Assembly: GCF_013336795.1 (NCBI RefSeq)
Contig: NZ_JAAFZT010000023.1
Span: 1-49,917 of the forward strand
DNA length: 49,917 nucleotides
Reading direction: 5' to 3'
From: Alteripontixanthobacter muriae
Lineage (GTDB): Bacteria > Pseudomonadota > Alphaproteobacteria > Sphingomonadales > Sphingomonadaceae
Part shown: piece by piece, positions 34,757 to 44,096 of the stretch
Layout of the letters: every line of letters starts with the position of its first letter
How positions within the stretch are numbered: position 1 is the first letter of the stretch
Translations under genes and position numbers: made by a program
Notes under the pieces: model-generated
Database searches by the model: none
What the model was told of the DNA's origin: nothing
Seen by the model: only the letters and a program-made list of their open reading frames with translations

Positions 34757-36265
34757 TCAGGCACGGGGCGGTTGGCGGCGATAGCTCAGCGCTTCTGCGA
34801 TATGAATGCGGCGAACTTGCTCCGATTGCGCCAGATCGGCGATAGTGCGCCCGACGCGCAGGATGCGCGTATAGCCGCGGGCCGACAGGCGCAGCTTCTC
34901 TGCCGCCTGCATCAGCAGGGCGCGCGCATCCTCGTCCGGCGTCGCGAAACGCTCCAGCGCCTCCCCCTCCAGTTCGGCATTGGTGCGGGCGCGGCTTTCT
35001 TCGCTGCGCGCCGTCTGGATGGCCCTCGCCGCCGCGACCCGCGCGGCGACTTCGGCGCTGCCTTCGGCGGGCGGGGGGAGGGCGAGGTCGGCGGCGCTGA
35101 CGGGGTCCACCTCGATATGCAGGTCGATCCGATCCAGCATCGGGCCCGACACCTTGCTCTGGTAATCGGCGGCGCATTTGGGCGCCCGGCTGCAGGCAAG
35201 GGCGGGATTGCCCAGATGCCCGCAGCGGCACGGGTTCATCGCGGCGATCAGCTGGACTCTCGCCGGAAAGCTGACATGGGCATTCGCCCGCGCGACATCG
35301 ACGCGCCCGGTTTCAAGCGGCTGCCGAAGCGAATCGAGAACGGCGCGCTGGAACTCCGGCAATTCGTCCAGGAACAACACGCCGAGATGCGCGAGACTCA
35401 CTTTGCCCGGCTTCACCTTCAGTCCGCCGCCGGTCAGCGCGGCCATGCTGGCTGAATGATGCGGAGCGCGGAAGGGGCGAGTGCGGCTGATCTGCCCGTT
35501 CTCAAGGGTTCCGGCGACCGATTGCACCATCGATACTTCCAGCGCTTCGGCAGGAGTCAGGTCCGGCAGAATGCCGGGCAGGCACGATGCGAGCAGAGAC
35601 TTGCCCGCGCCAGGCGGGCCGTTCATCAGCAGATTGTGCCCTCCGGCGGCCGCTATCTCCAGCCCGCGCTTGGCGGTTTCCTGCCCCTTAACCTGCTTCA
35701 GATCGGCGACGGGCGGGGCTGGCGCTACTTCCCCGCGCGCGGGTTCGGGCAGCGCCTGCGTGCCTTTCAGATGATTGAGCAGGCTGACGAGATCGGGCGC
35801 GGCGCAGACCGGAACGCCGCTGGCCCAGCGCGCCTCCGCCCCCTGCGCGGCGGGGCAGATCAGACCGACATCCTGTTCGGCGGCATGCATCGCCGCCAGC
35901 AGAACGCCAGGGGAAGCGACAATGCGCCCGTCCAGCGCCAGCTCGCCCACCGCCACCCAGTCGGTCATCTGTTCGGCATCGCACACGCCCATGGCGGCGA
36001 GCAGCGCGAGAGCGATGGGCAGATCGTAATGCGAGCCTTCCTTGGGCAGGTCGGCCGGCGAGAGGTTGATGGTGATACGCTTCGGGGGCAGGGCGAGGCC
36101 CATGGCGGAAAGGGCCGACTGCACGCGTTCGCGGCTCTCGCCGACTGCCTTGTCCGCCAGCCCGACCACGGCGAAGCGCGGGAGTCCGGAGGCGATCTGG
36201 CATTGCACCTCGACCTTTCGGGCTTCCAGACCCAGATAGGCAACCGTGCCGATAAGGGCGACCAT
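34757..36265 (-). CDS. YifB-family Mg-chelatase-like AAA+ ATPase
   Basis: 502 residues, the normal size for YifB/ComM. The N-terminal Lon-like/ChlI domain (GLEARKVEVQCQIASGLPRFAVVGLADKAV, LSPADLPKEGSHYDLPIALALL) is followed by the AAA domain with Walker A NGPPGAGKS (NLLMNGPPGAGKSLLASC), GVLFLDELPEF (Walker B) and NPCRCGHLGN, and the C-terminal Mg_chelatase_C domain ending IHIAEALSYRR. ComM homologues help branch migration during natural transformation. ATG 36265 (MVALIGTVAYLG) is the usual family start. No competence genes lie nearby. Confidence 0.92.
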   Translation of the reverse strand: MVALIGTVAYLGLEARKVEVQCQIASGLPRFAVVGLADKAVGESRERVQSALSAMGLALPPKRITINLSPADLPKEGSHYDLPIALALLAAMGVCDAEQMTDWVAVGELALDGRIVASPGVLLAAMHAAEQDVGLICPAAQGAEARWASGVPVCAAPDLVSLLNHLKGTQALPEPARGEVAPAPPVADLKQVKGQETAKRGLEIAAAGGHNLLMNGPPGAGKSLLASCLPGILPDLTPAEALEVSMVQSVAGTLENGQISRTRPFRAPHHSASMAALTGGGLKVKPGKVSLAHLGVLFLDELPEFQRAVLDSLRQPLETGRVDVARANAHVSFPARVQLIAAMNPCRCGHLGNPALACSRAPKCAADYQSKVSGPMLDRIDLHIEVDPVSAADLALPPPAEGSAEVAARVAAARAIQTARSEESRARTNAELEGEALERFATPDEDARALLMQAAEKLRLSARGYTRILRVGRTIADLAQSEQVRRIHIAEALSYRRQPPRA

Positions 36266-36432
36266 GCCCGTTTCCCCTTTTAAACGCCTGTTCGTTTCGG
36301 CCCGTCCTTTGCCGCCAAATGACGGACGGGTCGAGGGGGCGTGGTGCTGCCACGGAGTAAAAGGACCTATTCTTCCGTGGTGAACGGATCGGAAAGCATC
36401 TTGCTTCGGCTTTCGGAAAGAGCTTCGCAGCC

Positions 36433-37176
36433 ATGCTCTGCACCATGCGGAGACTTGCCTGTCATCTATTCGCCCTTGTCGCTGCTGCGGTTCCACCGGC
36501 GGCGTATGGCTCCATCGTCGCCACGGATCTGGCCCCGACTGTCGCTCGCACGACGCTTGCAGTGGCGGATTCGGAAAGCAGCCGGTACGGACCTTTCCAG
36601 GTGCTTGACGCAAGACGGGTCGCTCTCATCGATGTGACGGATGAAGACAGTCCGGCTCAATTCGCGGCATTGCTGCTGGAACACCCCGAGATAGAAGTCA
36701 TCGAAATGGTCGAATGCCCCGGCACCGATCACGACATCGCGAATATGGAGCTCGGCCGGATGATTCGCGCGCGCGGCATTGCGACCTATGTGCCGCGCGG
36801 CGGTTCGGTTCGATCGGGGGCGGTCGAATTGTTCCTGGCAGGCGGGCAGAGGCAGATCGCCGAAGGCGCGGAATTTGCCGTGCACGCCTGGATGGATGCT
36901 GACGGGAGGCAGGCGTCGGACTTTCCCGCCGGAGCGCGCGAACATCGCTTTTACCTCGACTATTACGAAGAGATGGGCTTCTCGCCCGCTCAGGCACGCG
37001 CCTTCTATGCCATGACAAACTCGGTCGGGTTCGAGGATGCGCTGTGGCTCACCGGGGCTGAGATGCGCCGCTGGCTGCAGCCGGAGCGGGGCGCCGCGAT
37101 GGCGAAAGCGGAGATGGCCGGTGCAAATGCCGGCCAACGCCTCGGCTATCTTGACTTGGGCGCGCCGCTGCCGTAG
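36433..37176 (+). CDS. Exported ClpP/crotonase-fold protein (COG3904-like)
   Basis: 247 residues from ATG 36433 (ATG 36445 is also possible). A signal peptide (MRRLACHLFALVAAAVPPAAYG) sends it to the periplasm. The body resembles the periplasmic ClpP-like family: PEIEVIEMVECPGTDHDIANMELGRMIRARGIATYVPRG, then GSVRSGAVELFLAGGQR and FAVHAW. In this fold S128 (RSGA) and H151 (VHAW) are positioned like the ClpP serine and histidine, so serine-peptidase activity is possible but untested. No partner gene is apparent. It is divergent from yifB across 167 bases in which I see only a weak hairpin. Confidence 0.7.
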   Translation: MLCTMRRLACHLFALVAAAVPPAAYGSIVATDLAPTVARTTLAVADSESSRYGPFQVLDARRVALIDVTDEDSPAQFAALLLEHPEIEVIEMVECPGTDHDIANMELGRMIRARGIATYVPRGGSVRSGAVELFLAGGQRQIAEGAEFAVHAWMDADGRQASDFPAGAREHRFYLDYYEEMGFSPAQARAFYAMTNSVGFEDALWLTGAEMRRWLQPERGAAMAKAEMAGANAGQRLGYLDLGAPLP

Positions 37177-37205
37177 TTGCGCGCACCATACAGGCGGTCG
37201 CCTTC

Positions 37206-37234
37206 TTGAAGGGCGGCCATTTTTTATTTAGCCT
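37206..37234 (+). promoter_or_regulatory. Weak candidate promoter for rpmH
   Basis: TTGAAG (37206-37211) and TAGCCT (37229-37234) are 17 bases apart, following the stop of the previous gene and 48 bases before the rpmH start. An AT-rich spacer supports a promoter, but the -10 is poor. Confidence 0.3.
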
Positions 37235-37282
37235 ATCCATGGCGCGGGGCCGACCTGCACCGTCGCAATTTTCGAGGACGTT

Positions 37283-37417
37283 ATGAAGCGGACATTCCAG
37301 CCCAGCAATCTCGTGCGCCAGCGGCGCCACGGCTTTTTCGCCCGCAAGGCGACTCCCGGCGGCCGCAAGGTGCTGCGCAATCGCCGCCGCCGCGGCCGGA
37401 AGAATCTCTGCGCCTGA
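37283..37417 (+). CDS. rpmH: 50S ribosomal protein L34
   Basis: 44 residues beginning [19 protein letters not shown] and continuing [25 protein letters not shown]: the standard, very basic L34 sequence. GAGGACG precedes ATG 37283. It opens the rpmH-rnpA-yidD-yidC-engB cluster found in many bacteria; here dnaA, which is often adjacent in other phyla, is about 10 kb away. Confidence 0.97.
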   Translation: MKRTFQPSNLVRQRRHGFFARKATPGGRKVLRNRRRRGRKNLCA

Positions 37418-37557
37418 TCGCTACGATCTGATGCTGGCTGGGTCGAGGGCGGTGCACGCCTCGACTCCGGCTCGCAACTGCTTGCTTGAAAGTGGCGGCT
37501 GATGTGAACGACCCTGCGAATTACGATTCGGCGGTTGATGCATCCGAAACAGGCGCA

Positions 37558-37935
37558 ATGCCGGCCGTCATTCGCAAGCGCTCGGATTTCCTGGCCGCCA
37601 ATCGCGGGCTACGGGTCGCACGACCCGGATTTGTCCTGCTCGTCCATGCCAATGGCGGGAAGGGCAAGCGTTACGGGATCACCGTGACCAAGCGCATCGG
37701 CAATGCCGTGGTCCGCAACCGGATGAAGCGGCGCTTTCGCGAATTGCTGCGCTTCGCTCTGCCGGAAGGCGGTCTTGCCGATCATGATCATGTCCTCATC
37801 GGCCGCGAAGGCGGTGTCGAACGCGACTTTGCCAAGCTGCGCATGGAATTGAGTGCGGCGCTGGAGCGCCTGCGAGAAGGCAAGGGCGATCCGCCGCGCA
37901 AGGGCCGGCCCGGATTGCGCCGCCCCCGCCGCTGA
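37558..37935 (+). CDS. rnpA: Ribonuclease P protein component
   Basis: 125 residues from ATG 37558. The RNR-containing RNA-binding motif is clear: GITVTKRIGNAVVRNRMKRRFREL, preceded by IRKRSDFLAANRGLRVARPGFVLLV and followed by DHVLIGREGGVERDFAKL. The basic tail (DPPRKGRPGLRRPRR) is typical of sphingomonads. It binds the RNase P RNA and helps mature tRNA 5' ends. Longer in-frame starts exist (TTG 37486, GTG 37504) and would add an acidic extension of up to 24 residues; this type of extension occurs in some alphaproteobacteria, so the start is uncertain. Confidence 0.92.
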   Translation: MPAVIRKRSDFLAANRGLRVARPGFVLLVHANGGKGKRYGITVTKRIGNAVVRNRMKRRFRELLRFALPEGGLADHDHVLIGREGGVERDFAKLRMELSAALERLREGKGDPPRKGRPGLRRPRR

Positions 37936-37990
37936 TGCCGATTTCCGGCCCGAGTAGAACAATCCACACAATCCGCTATGATCGCCAGGC

Positions 37991-38200
37991 ATGAAACAGG
38001 CTCTCATCCTTGTCGCGCGGCTATGGCAGATTGGCCCCTCGCGCATTTTGCCGCCGTCTTGCCGCTTCTCTCCGTCCTGCTCGCAATATGCTATCGAGGC
38101 GCTGGGCAAATATGGCGCAATCAAGGGTAGCTGGCTGGCGACGAAGCGTATACTGCGCTGCCATCCATGGGGGGGCCATGGATATGATCCGGTGCCATAG
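37991..38200 (+). CDS. yidD: Membrane protein insertion efficiency factor YidD
   Basis: 69 residues: [34 protein letters not shown] with the conserved cysteines, then [30 protein letters not shown]. The protein is an amphipathic peripheral inner-membrane factor that aids YidC-dependent insertion. It lies between rnpA and yidC as in most bacteria. ATG 37991 has no strong ribosome site, as usual for this gene. Confidence 0.95.
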   Translation: MKQALILVARLWQIGPSRILPPSCRFSPSCSQYAIEALGKYGAIKGSWLATKRILRCHPWGGHGYDPVP

Positions 38201-38239
38201 GGCATCGCCCAAACAAGAATTCTGACGGGACCGGTTACC

Positions 38240-40081
38240 TTGGACAATCAGCGCAATATCATTCTGGCCGTCGTTCTTTGCGGCCTGATGCTGCTCGGCT
38301 GGGAGCTGGCGATGAGCCAGTTCTATCCGCAGCCCGCAACGGTGGGGCAGGCGCAGCGCGAAGATGCGCCGGTAGATCGCGCCTTGCTGGCCGATGGCGA
38401 TGACGGGGCAACGCCTGCCGTCCACACGCGCGAAGGCGGTCTGACCGATCCGGCGGATATTGCGCGGGAACGTGCCGATATCGGCACCCTGCTCGCCGAC
38501 GGTGCGCGCGTGCCGATCGACGCGCCGAGGGTAGCCGGTTCGGTGAATCCCGTGGGTGCGCGCATCGACGATATCGTCCTCAAGACGCATCGCGAGACGG
38601 TGGACGAGGATAGCGGCCCCATCCGCATCTTCAGCCCGGCAGGAACGCCGGCCCAGCAATTCGCTCAGTTCGGCTGGGTCGCCGATGCGGCGGGCGGCAA
38701 TATTCGCGTGCCCGACGCGCGCACGCGCTGGGAGGCCAGCGGCGGGCCTTTGGCCGTGGATTCGCCGGTGACCCTGCGCTGGAACAATGGGCAGGGACAG
38801 CTCTTCACCATCACGCTGTCGATCGACCGCTATTACATGATCACTGCGGAACAGACGGTGGCCAATACCGGCGGCGGGGCCGTGGCCTTGCAGCCTTTCG
38901 CGACCTTGAACCGCACCGATCGCACGGCGAGCGTGGATACCTGGACCATCCATTCCGGCCCTATCGGTGCCTTTGGCGACGGTGTGCAGTTCGGCCCCGA
39001 CTATGACGATCTGACCGACGCACAGCGTGCATCGGGTGAAGGTGCCGCCCATTGGATCGGTTTTACCGACATCTACTGGCTTGGCGCGTTGATTCCTGAG
39101 GACGGCGCCGCGACTGCCGCCGACTTCCGCTCGCTTGGCAACAATATATTCCGAGCCGATGTCATCTATGATCCTGTCTTGGTCCAGCCGGGCCGCCAGG
39201 TGACCCGCACCACGCGCCTGTTCGCCGGAGCGAAGGAGAGCGCCGTTCTCGACGTCTATGAAGACGGCGGCGTCGAGAAATTCGGTCTTGCAATCGACTG
39301 GGGCTGGTTCCGCTGGTTCGAAAAGCCGATTTTCTGGCTGCTGCGCCTGCTTTACGATCTGGTCGGCAATTTTGGCGTCGCAATCATCCTGCTGACCGTC
39401 GTCATTCGCGGGCTGATGTTCCCCATCGCGCAGAAGGGCTTTGCCTCTATGGCCGCGATGAAGGCCATCCAGCCAAAGATGAAGGCGCTGCAGGAACGCT
39501 ACAAGGACGACAAGCAGAAGCAGCAGCAGGAGATCATGGCGCTCTACAAGTCGGAAGGCGTCAACCCGCTGGCCGGGTGTCTTCCCATGCTGCTGCAGAT
39601 CCCCGTGTTCTTCGCTCTGTACAAGGTGCTGATCCTGGCGATCGAGATGCGGCACAAGCCCTTCGTGCTCTGGATCCAGGATCTGTCCGCGCCTGATCCG
39701 GCGACCATTCTCAATTTGTTCGGCCTGTTGCCGTTCACGCCGCCCAGCTTCCTCGCCATCGGCGTGCTGGCGGTGCTGCTCGGCTTCACCATGTGGCTGA
39801 CCTTCCGCCTCAACCCGGCGATGACCGATCCGGTCCAGCAGCAATTGTTCAACATCATGCCCTGGGTGCTGATGTTCGTCATGGCGCCGTTCGCCGCAGG
39901 CCTGCTGCTTTACTGGACGACGTCGAACATCCTGACGCTGGCGCAGCAGAAATATCTCTATTCCAAGCACCCGCAATTGCGCGCGCAGGCGGAAAAGGAT
40001 CGTGAGGACAAGTTGCGCGCCAAGGAAGCGCCCGCAACCGGCGCGGCCAGCGATGCAGGTAAGGGCAAGGGCAAGGCATGA
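38240..40081 (+). CDS. yidC: Membrane protein insertase YidC
   Basis: 613 residues. The N-terminal membrane anchor (NIILAVVLCGLMLLGWELAM) is followed by a large periplasmic domain (about 60-340) with WIGFTDIYWLGALIP, then the conserved five-helix insertase domain (LLYDLVGNFGVAIILLTVVIRGLMFPIAQKGF with the central arginine, NPLAGCLPMLLQIPVFFALYKVL). It inserts proteins into the inner membrane alone or with Sec. The start is TTG 38240: the next codons MDNQRN are the family's N-terminus and no ATG is suitably placed. The stop overlaps the engB start (ATGA). Confidence 0.96.
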   Translation: MDNQRNIILAVVLCGLMLLGWELAMSQFYPQPATVGQAQREDAPVDRALLADGDDGATPAVHTREGGLTDPADIARERADIGTLLADGARVPIDAPRVAGSVNPVGARIDDIVLKTHRETVDEDSGPIRIFSPAGTPAQQFAQFGWVADAAGGNIRVPDARTRWEASGGPLAVDSPVTLRWNNGQGQLFTITLSIDRYYMITAEQTVANTGGGAVALQPFATLNRTDRTASVDTWTIHSGPIGAFGDGVQFGPDYDDLTDAQRASGEGAAHWIGFTDIYWLGALIPEDGAATAADFRSLGNNIFRADVIYDPVLVQPGRQVTRTTRLFAGAKESAVLDVYEDGGVEKFGLAIDWGWFRWFEKPIFWLLRLLYDLVGNFGVAIILLTVVIRGLMFPIAQKGFASMAAMKAIQPKMKALQERYKDDKQKQQQEIMALYKSEGVNPLAGCLPMLLQIPVFFALYKVLILAIEMRHKPFVLWIQDLSAPDPATILNLFGLLPFTPPSFLAIGVLAVLLGFTMWLTFRLNPAMTDPVQQQLFNIMPWVLMFVMAPFAAGLLLYWTTSNILTLAQQKYLYSKHPQLRAQAEKDREDKLRAKEAPATGAASDAGKGKGKA

Positions 40082-40755
40082 CGCCCGAGGAAGAAGCGAT
40101 CCGCGAAGAACGCGAGGCGCGCGAGCGGGCCGAACTGGCGCGGCAGGCGGCGAAGCTGTTCTCGGGCCGGGTCGACTTTCTGCTGTCGGCCCCGCAGCTG
40201 AAGTTCCTGCCTGAACCGACGGTGCCGGAGATCGCTTTCTCTGGTCGCTCCAATGTGGGCAAGAGTTCGCTGCTCAACGCTCTGGTGGGCCGGAAAGCGA
40301 TCGCACGCGCTTCCGTGACGCCGGGGCGGACGCAGGAGCTCAATTTCTTCGAGGTCGGCGAACCGACGCAGTTCCGTCTGGTCGACATGCCGGGCTACGG
40401 CTTCGCCAAGGCGCCGCCCAAGGTGGTCGACAGGTGGAAGGCGCTGGTCCGCACCTATCTGAAAGGCCGGCAGGTGCTGAACCGAACGCTGGTGCTGGTC
40501 GACAGCCGCCACGGGCTGAAGGATGTCGACCGCGAGATGATGCGGATGCTCGACGAGACCGCGGTCGGTTATCGCATCGTTTTGACCAAGGCAGACAAGG
40601 TGAAGGCAAGTGCGCTGGACGAAGTGGCTGCGAAGGTTGCCGACGAGGCGCGGAAGCATCCGGCCGCTTTCCCCGTCCTGCATCTGACCAGCGCCGAGAA
40701 GGGCATGGGCATCCCCGAGCTTCGCGCCGCGATCCTTGCGGATGCGGGTTTATGA
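40078..40755 (+). CDS. engB: Ribosome biogenesis GTPase EngB (YihA/YsxC)
   Basis: 225 residues. The G1 motif is GRSNVGKSS, G3 is DMPGYGFA and G4 is LTKADK, with FLPEPTVPEIAFSGRSN leading in, all typical of EngB. The GTPase assists late assembly of the large ribosomal subunit. A charged N-terminal stretch (about 30 residues, EEEAIREEREARERAELARQ) precedes the core. ATG 40078 overlaps the end of yidC by four bases. Confidence 0.95.
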   Translation: MTPEEEAIREEREARERAELARQAAKLFSGRVDFLLSAPQLKFLPEPTVPEIAFSGRSNVGKSSLLNALVGRKAIARASVTPGRTQELNFFEVGEPTQFRLVDMPGYGFAKAPPKVVDRWKALVRTYLKGRQVLNRTLVLVDSRHGLKDVDREMMRMLDETAVGYRIVLTKADKVKASALDEVAAKVADEARKHPAAFPVLHLTSAEKGMGIPELRAAILADAGL

Positions 40756-40893
40756 CCGGTTTTGCGCAGCCGTCTTGACCCATGATGGGTACAGCTTGCT
40801 CGACAGGGCACTCCGCCTTCCCTAATTCGTTAGACCCGAGACGCTCCCGGCGCAGGGAGTGACAAAACGACAGGGCAACAGGGAAAAACTTCG

Positions 40894-41556
40894 ATGAAGC
40901 TGATTATCGGCAACAAGAATTATTCCAGCTGGAGCCTGCGCGGCTGGCTGGCGATGAAGCAGTCCGGCCTGTCCTTTGAAGAACTGACGGTGAATATCGG
41001 CGGTGAGGAATGGGATATCGCCAAGCAGACCTCCGAAGACATCATGCCATCGGGGAAGGTGCCGATCCTGTGGGACGGCGACACGGTGATCTGGGACAGC
41101 CTCGCCATACTCGAATATCTGGGCGACAAGGTCGGGCGTGACCGGTTCTGGCCCAAGGATGATGCGGCGCGCGGCATGGCGCGATCCATCGTGGCGGAGA
41201 TGCATTCCTCCTATCGGTCGCTGCGGGCCGAATGCCCGATGAACATCCGTCGCCGCGTCGAAAATGTCCGCCTGTCCGACGATTGCCGTGATGACGTCGT
41301 CCGCATCCTGCAACTTTGGGCCGAGGCGCGGGCGCGTTTCGGCACCAGCGGACCATTCCTGTTCGGCACCTTCGGCGCGGCGGACATATTCTATGCACCC
41401 GTCGTCAGCCGCTTCCTGACCTACGGCATCGGCGTTCCGGGCTTCGCGCAGGCGTACATGCAGGCGGTTTGGGAACATGAATGGATGCAGGGCTGGATCG
41501 CAGCTGCCGAGGACGAGGACTGGGTTCTGGCGCAATATGAAGGCGCACCGGCCTGA
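40894..41556 (+). CDS. Glutathione S-transferase family protein
   Basis: 220 residues, normal GST size. The thioredoxin-fold domain begins MKLIIGNKNYSSWSLRGWLAMKQSGL, with the conserved serines near residues 11-15 and the cis-Pro segment SGKVPILWDGDTVIWDSLAILEYLG (about 52-75). The helical domain follows, with GPFLFGTFGAADIFYAPVVSRF. The substrate is unknown; members handle electrophiles or act as glutathione-dependent reductases. It is unrelated in detail to the 371-residue GST at 3.4-4.5 kb. dapE begins 41 bases after the stop and may be cotranscribed. Confidence 0.9.
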   Translation: MKLIIGNKNYSSWSLRGWLAMKQSGLSFEELTVNIGGEEWDIAKQTSEDIMPSGKVPILWDGDTVIWDSLAILEYLGDKVGRDRFWPKDDAARGMARSIVAEMHSSYRSLRAECPMNIRRRVENVRLSDDCRDDVVRILQLWAEARARFGTSGPFLFGTFGAADIFYAPVVSRFLTYGIGVPGFAQAYMQAVWEHEWMQGWIAAAEDEDWVLAQYEGAPA

Positions 41557-41596
41557 TGCCGATGATGAGAAGCGAATTGCGGGCTGGCCTGGTATC

Positions 41597-42733
41597 ATGA
41601 GCGTCCTCGACCTTGCCAAGGCGCTGATGGCAGCGCCAAGCGTCACGCCCGCTGTGGGTGACATATTCGACAAGATGGCACGGCTGCTGGAGCCGCACGG
41701 CTTTGCCGTCCATCGCTTCATCGCCGGGGAAGAGCCGGACGGTCCGGTCGAGAACCTGTTCGCCATCCGCCACGGCCCTGCCGGATCGCGCCACTTTGCC
41801 TTTGCGGGCCACCTTGATGTCGTACCGCCGGGTGAGGGATGGACCAGCGGCCCTTTCGCGCCTGAAGTGCGGCAGGCACCTGGTGGCGACTTGTTGTTCG
41901 GCCGCGGCGCAGTGGACATGAAAGGCGCCGTCGCTGCCATGGCGGCGGCTGTCGCGGACATCCCAGCCGAAAGCGGCACCATCAGCTTCATCATCACCGG
42001 CGACGAGGAAGGCCCGGCCCTTTACGGCACCCGCGCTCTTATCGATCATATCCGGGCAGCAGATGCGATCCCCGACCTGTGCCTCGTGGGGGAGCCCACT
42101 TCGGTCAACCGGCTGGGCGACATGATGAAGATCGGGCGGCGCGGTTCGGTCAACATCTGGCTGAAAGTCGAAGGCGTGCAAGGCCATGTCGCCTATCCGC
42201 ATCTGGCCGACAATCCCATTCCCTCGCTTGTCGCCATTCTCGCCGAATTGCAGTCACTGGCGCTGGACGAAGGCACCGACTGGTTCCAGCCTTCCAATCT
42301 CGAGATTACCGATCTGGCTGTCGGCAATCCGGCGCATAATGTCATCCCCGCCAAGGCCGAAGCGCGCATCTCCATCCGCTTCAACGATCTGCACAAGGGC
42401 GAAGATCTGGTGCGCCGCATAGAGGAGGTGGCCGAACGCCACGGCGGTACAGCGAAAGCGATCATATCCGGAGAGAGTTTCCTCACCATGCCGGGCGAGT
42501 TTTCCGAACTGGTGGCCTCTGCTGTCGAAGCCGAGACCGGCATCCGCCCAGAGGCAAGCACCAGCGGCGGCACATCGGACGCGCGCTTCCTCAAGGATCT
42601 GTGTCCGGTAATCGAATTCGGCCTCGTCAATGCGACCATGCACAAGCGTGACGAGGCGGTGGCGGTGGACGATCTGGTGGCGCTGACGCGAATATACCGG
42701 CGGATCGTGCAGGCGGCGCTCGCCTCCCGATAA
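41597..42733 (+). CDS. dapE: Succinyl-diaminopimelate desuccinylase
   Basis: 378 residues, the usual length. The binuclear-zinc M20 site is visible: FAGHLDVVPPG (His, Asp), GRGAVDMKGAVAA, TGDEEGPAL (the catalytic and ligand glutamates), GEPTSV and the late histidine in LVNATMHKRDEAV. The dimerisation domain (RRGSVNIWLKVEGVQGHVAYP) lies in the middle. It makes LL-diaminopimelate for lysine and peptidoglycan. ATG 41597 (MSVLDLAKALMAAPSVTP) is typical; ATG 41537 is in frame but overlaps the preceding gene. dapB is also in this window (45.3-46.0 kb), on the other strand. Confidence 0.94.
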   Translation: MSVLDLAKALMAAPSVTPAVGDIFDKMARLLEPHGFAVHRFIAGEEPDGPVENLFAIRHGPAGSRHFAFAGHLDVVPPGEGWTSGPFAPEVRQAPGGDLLFGRGAVDMKGAVAAMAAAVADIPAESGTISFIITGDEEGPALYGTRALIDHIRAADAIPDLCLVGEPTSVNRLGDMMKIGRRGSVNIWLKVEGVQGHVAYPHLADNPIPSLVAILAELQSLALDEGTDWFQPSNLEITDLAVGNPAHNVIPAKAEARISIRFNDLHKGEDLVRRIEEVAERHGGTAKAIISGESFLTMPGEFSELVASAVEAETGIRPEASTSGGTSDARFLKDLCPVIEFGLVNATMHKRDEAVAVDDLVALTRIYRRIVQAALASR

Positions 42734-42841
42734 GCGCGCCAGTCACCTTGCACTATGGCCCGCACAAGGGCAGAAGGCGTCGGCAAAAGAGGATGCATGC
42801 GGGCCGCTTTGCGGGCGCTGCGATGGGGGTATATCCGCAGA

Positions 42842-44080
42842 ATGACACGTACATGGTTCGCCATCCCCTTGTGGCAGCGCGTCATTGCCGCCCTCATCCT
42901 CGGCATTGTCACCGGGCTTGTCTGGGGACCGGGCGCGGAAAGCATCAAGATCATCGGCGACATCTTCATCGCCTTCATCAAGATGCTGGTCGTGCCGCTC
43001 ATCTTCTTCAGCCTCGTATCAGGCGTCGCGGCCATTGGCGACTTGCGAAAGCTTGGCTCGGTCGGCGGCCGTGCCGCGCTGCTGTTCCTGGTGACCGGGC
43101 AGATTGCCGTCTGGCTCGGCCTGCTCATGGGGACGCTGCTGGCACCGGGTTCCGGTCTGGACGTCGGCAGTATCGAACGCGGCGCCATACCCGAGCCTCA
43201 GGACACCGGCTGGCGCGACATGCTCCTGTCCATCGTCCCGCAAAGCCCGGTGCAGGTCATGGCCGACGTAAACGTCTTGCCGCTGATCGTCTTTGCCATG
43301 CTGATCGGCATCGGCATTCTGATGGCGGAAAAGGACGGTGAACCGGTCGCGAAGATCTTCGATTCCGGCTCCATCGTGATGCAGAAGGTGACGGCGGTGG
43401 TGATGGAACTGACGCCCTTCGGCGTGTTCGCGCTGATGGCCTGGGTAGCGGGCACGCAGGGGTCGGATGCGCTGATCGCACTCGCCAAGCTGGTCGGGCT
43501 GAACTATCTCGGCTGCCTCATCATCATCTTCGTCATGTATTCCGCGATGGTGAAGTTCCTCGCGCGATTGCCGGTGCGCGACTTCTTCCGCGGCATCATC
43601 GATGCGATGGCGGTGGCCTATTCTACGGCCTCCAGCAACGCGACGCTGCCGGTGACGCTGCGCTGCACCCAGCGCAATCTCGGCGTCTCGCCAAGCGTTT
43701 CCAGCTTCATAGTGTCGCTCGGCGCCACGGTGAACATGAACGGCACGGCTATGTATCTCGGCCTCGCCACTCTGTTCGGTGCTCAGGTGTTTGGCGTTTC
43801 ACTCGACTGGGGCGATTATTTCGCGATTTCCGTCCTCGCGACCGCCGGTGCGATCGGCGCAGCGGGTATTCCCGGTGCCGGCCTCATCATGATGGCGCTG
43901 GTGTTCGGCGCTGTCGGCGTGCCGCTCGAAACCATCGCCCTTGTCGCAGGGGTCGACCGGATCATGGACATGATGCGCACGGTCACCAATGTTTCGGGCG
44001 ATGCCGCGATCACGATGACGGTGGCATCCATGACGGGCGAGATCGACCGCGAGGAAATGATCAGCGCCGACGACATCTGA
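42842..44080 (+). CDS. Dicarboxylate/amino-acid:cation symporter (DAACS family)
   Basis: 412 residues and about eight membrane segments plus two hairpins. The first hairpin serine-rich motif is STASSNATLPVT, transmembrane segment 7 contains VNMNGTAMY, where the common NMDGT motif has Asn for Asp, the second hairpin is AGAIGAAGIPGAGLIMMALV, and the substrate site is RTVTNVSGDAAI. It should import glutamate, aspartate, succinate or similar with Na+ or H+. ATG 42842 (MTRTWFAIPLWQRVI) is the natural start; in-frame upstream codons are arginine-rich and not family-like. Confidence 0.93.
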   Translation: MTRTWFAIPLWQRVIAALILGIVTGLVWGPGAESIKIIGDIFIAFIKMLVVPLIFFSLVSGVAAIGDLRKLGSVGGRAALLFLVTGQIAVWLGLLMGTLLAPGSGLDVGSIERGAIPEPQDTGWRDMLLSIVPQSPVQVMADVNVLPLIVFAMLIGIGILMAEKDGEPVAKIFDSGSIVMQKVTAVVMELTPFGVFALMAWVAGTQGSDALIALAKLVGLNYLGCLIIIFVMYSAMVKFLARLPVRDFFRGIIDAMAVAYSTASSNATLPVTLRCTQRNLGVSPSVSSFIVSLGATVNMNGTAMYLGLATLFGAQVFGVSLDWGDYFAISVLATAGAIGAAGIPGAGLIMMALVFGAVGVPLETIALVAGVDRIMDMMRTVTNVSGDAAITMTVASMTGEIDREEMISADDI

Positions 44081-44096
44081 GACCGCACCCGGGAGA

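Noticed and set aside
36391-36413. GAAAGC/GCTTTC hairpin upstream of the exported ClpP-fold gene
   Set aside because: A six-bp stem with an 11-base loop, too weak to claim as a leader element or terminator.
38021-39976. Open frame of 651 codons on the minus strand
   Set aside because: Antisense to yidD and yidC. The low-complexity His/Gln/Arg-rich translation is typical of a mirror frame.
40850-40861. CTCCC/GGGAG hairpin upstream of the second GST
   Set aside because: A five-bp stem without a T-run, common by chance in GC-rich DNA.
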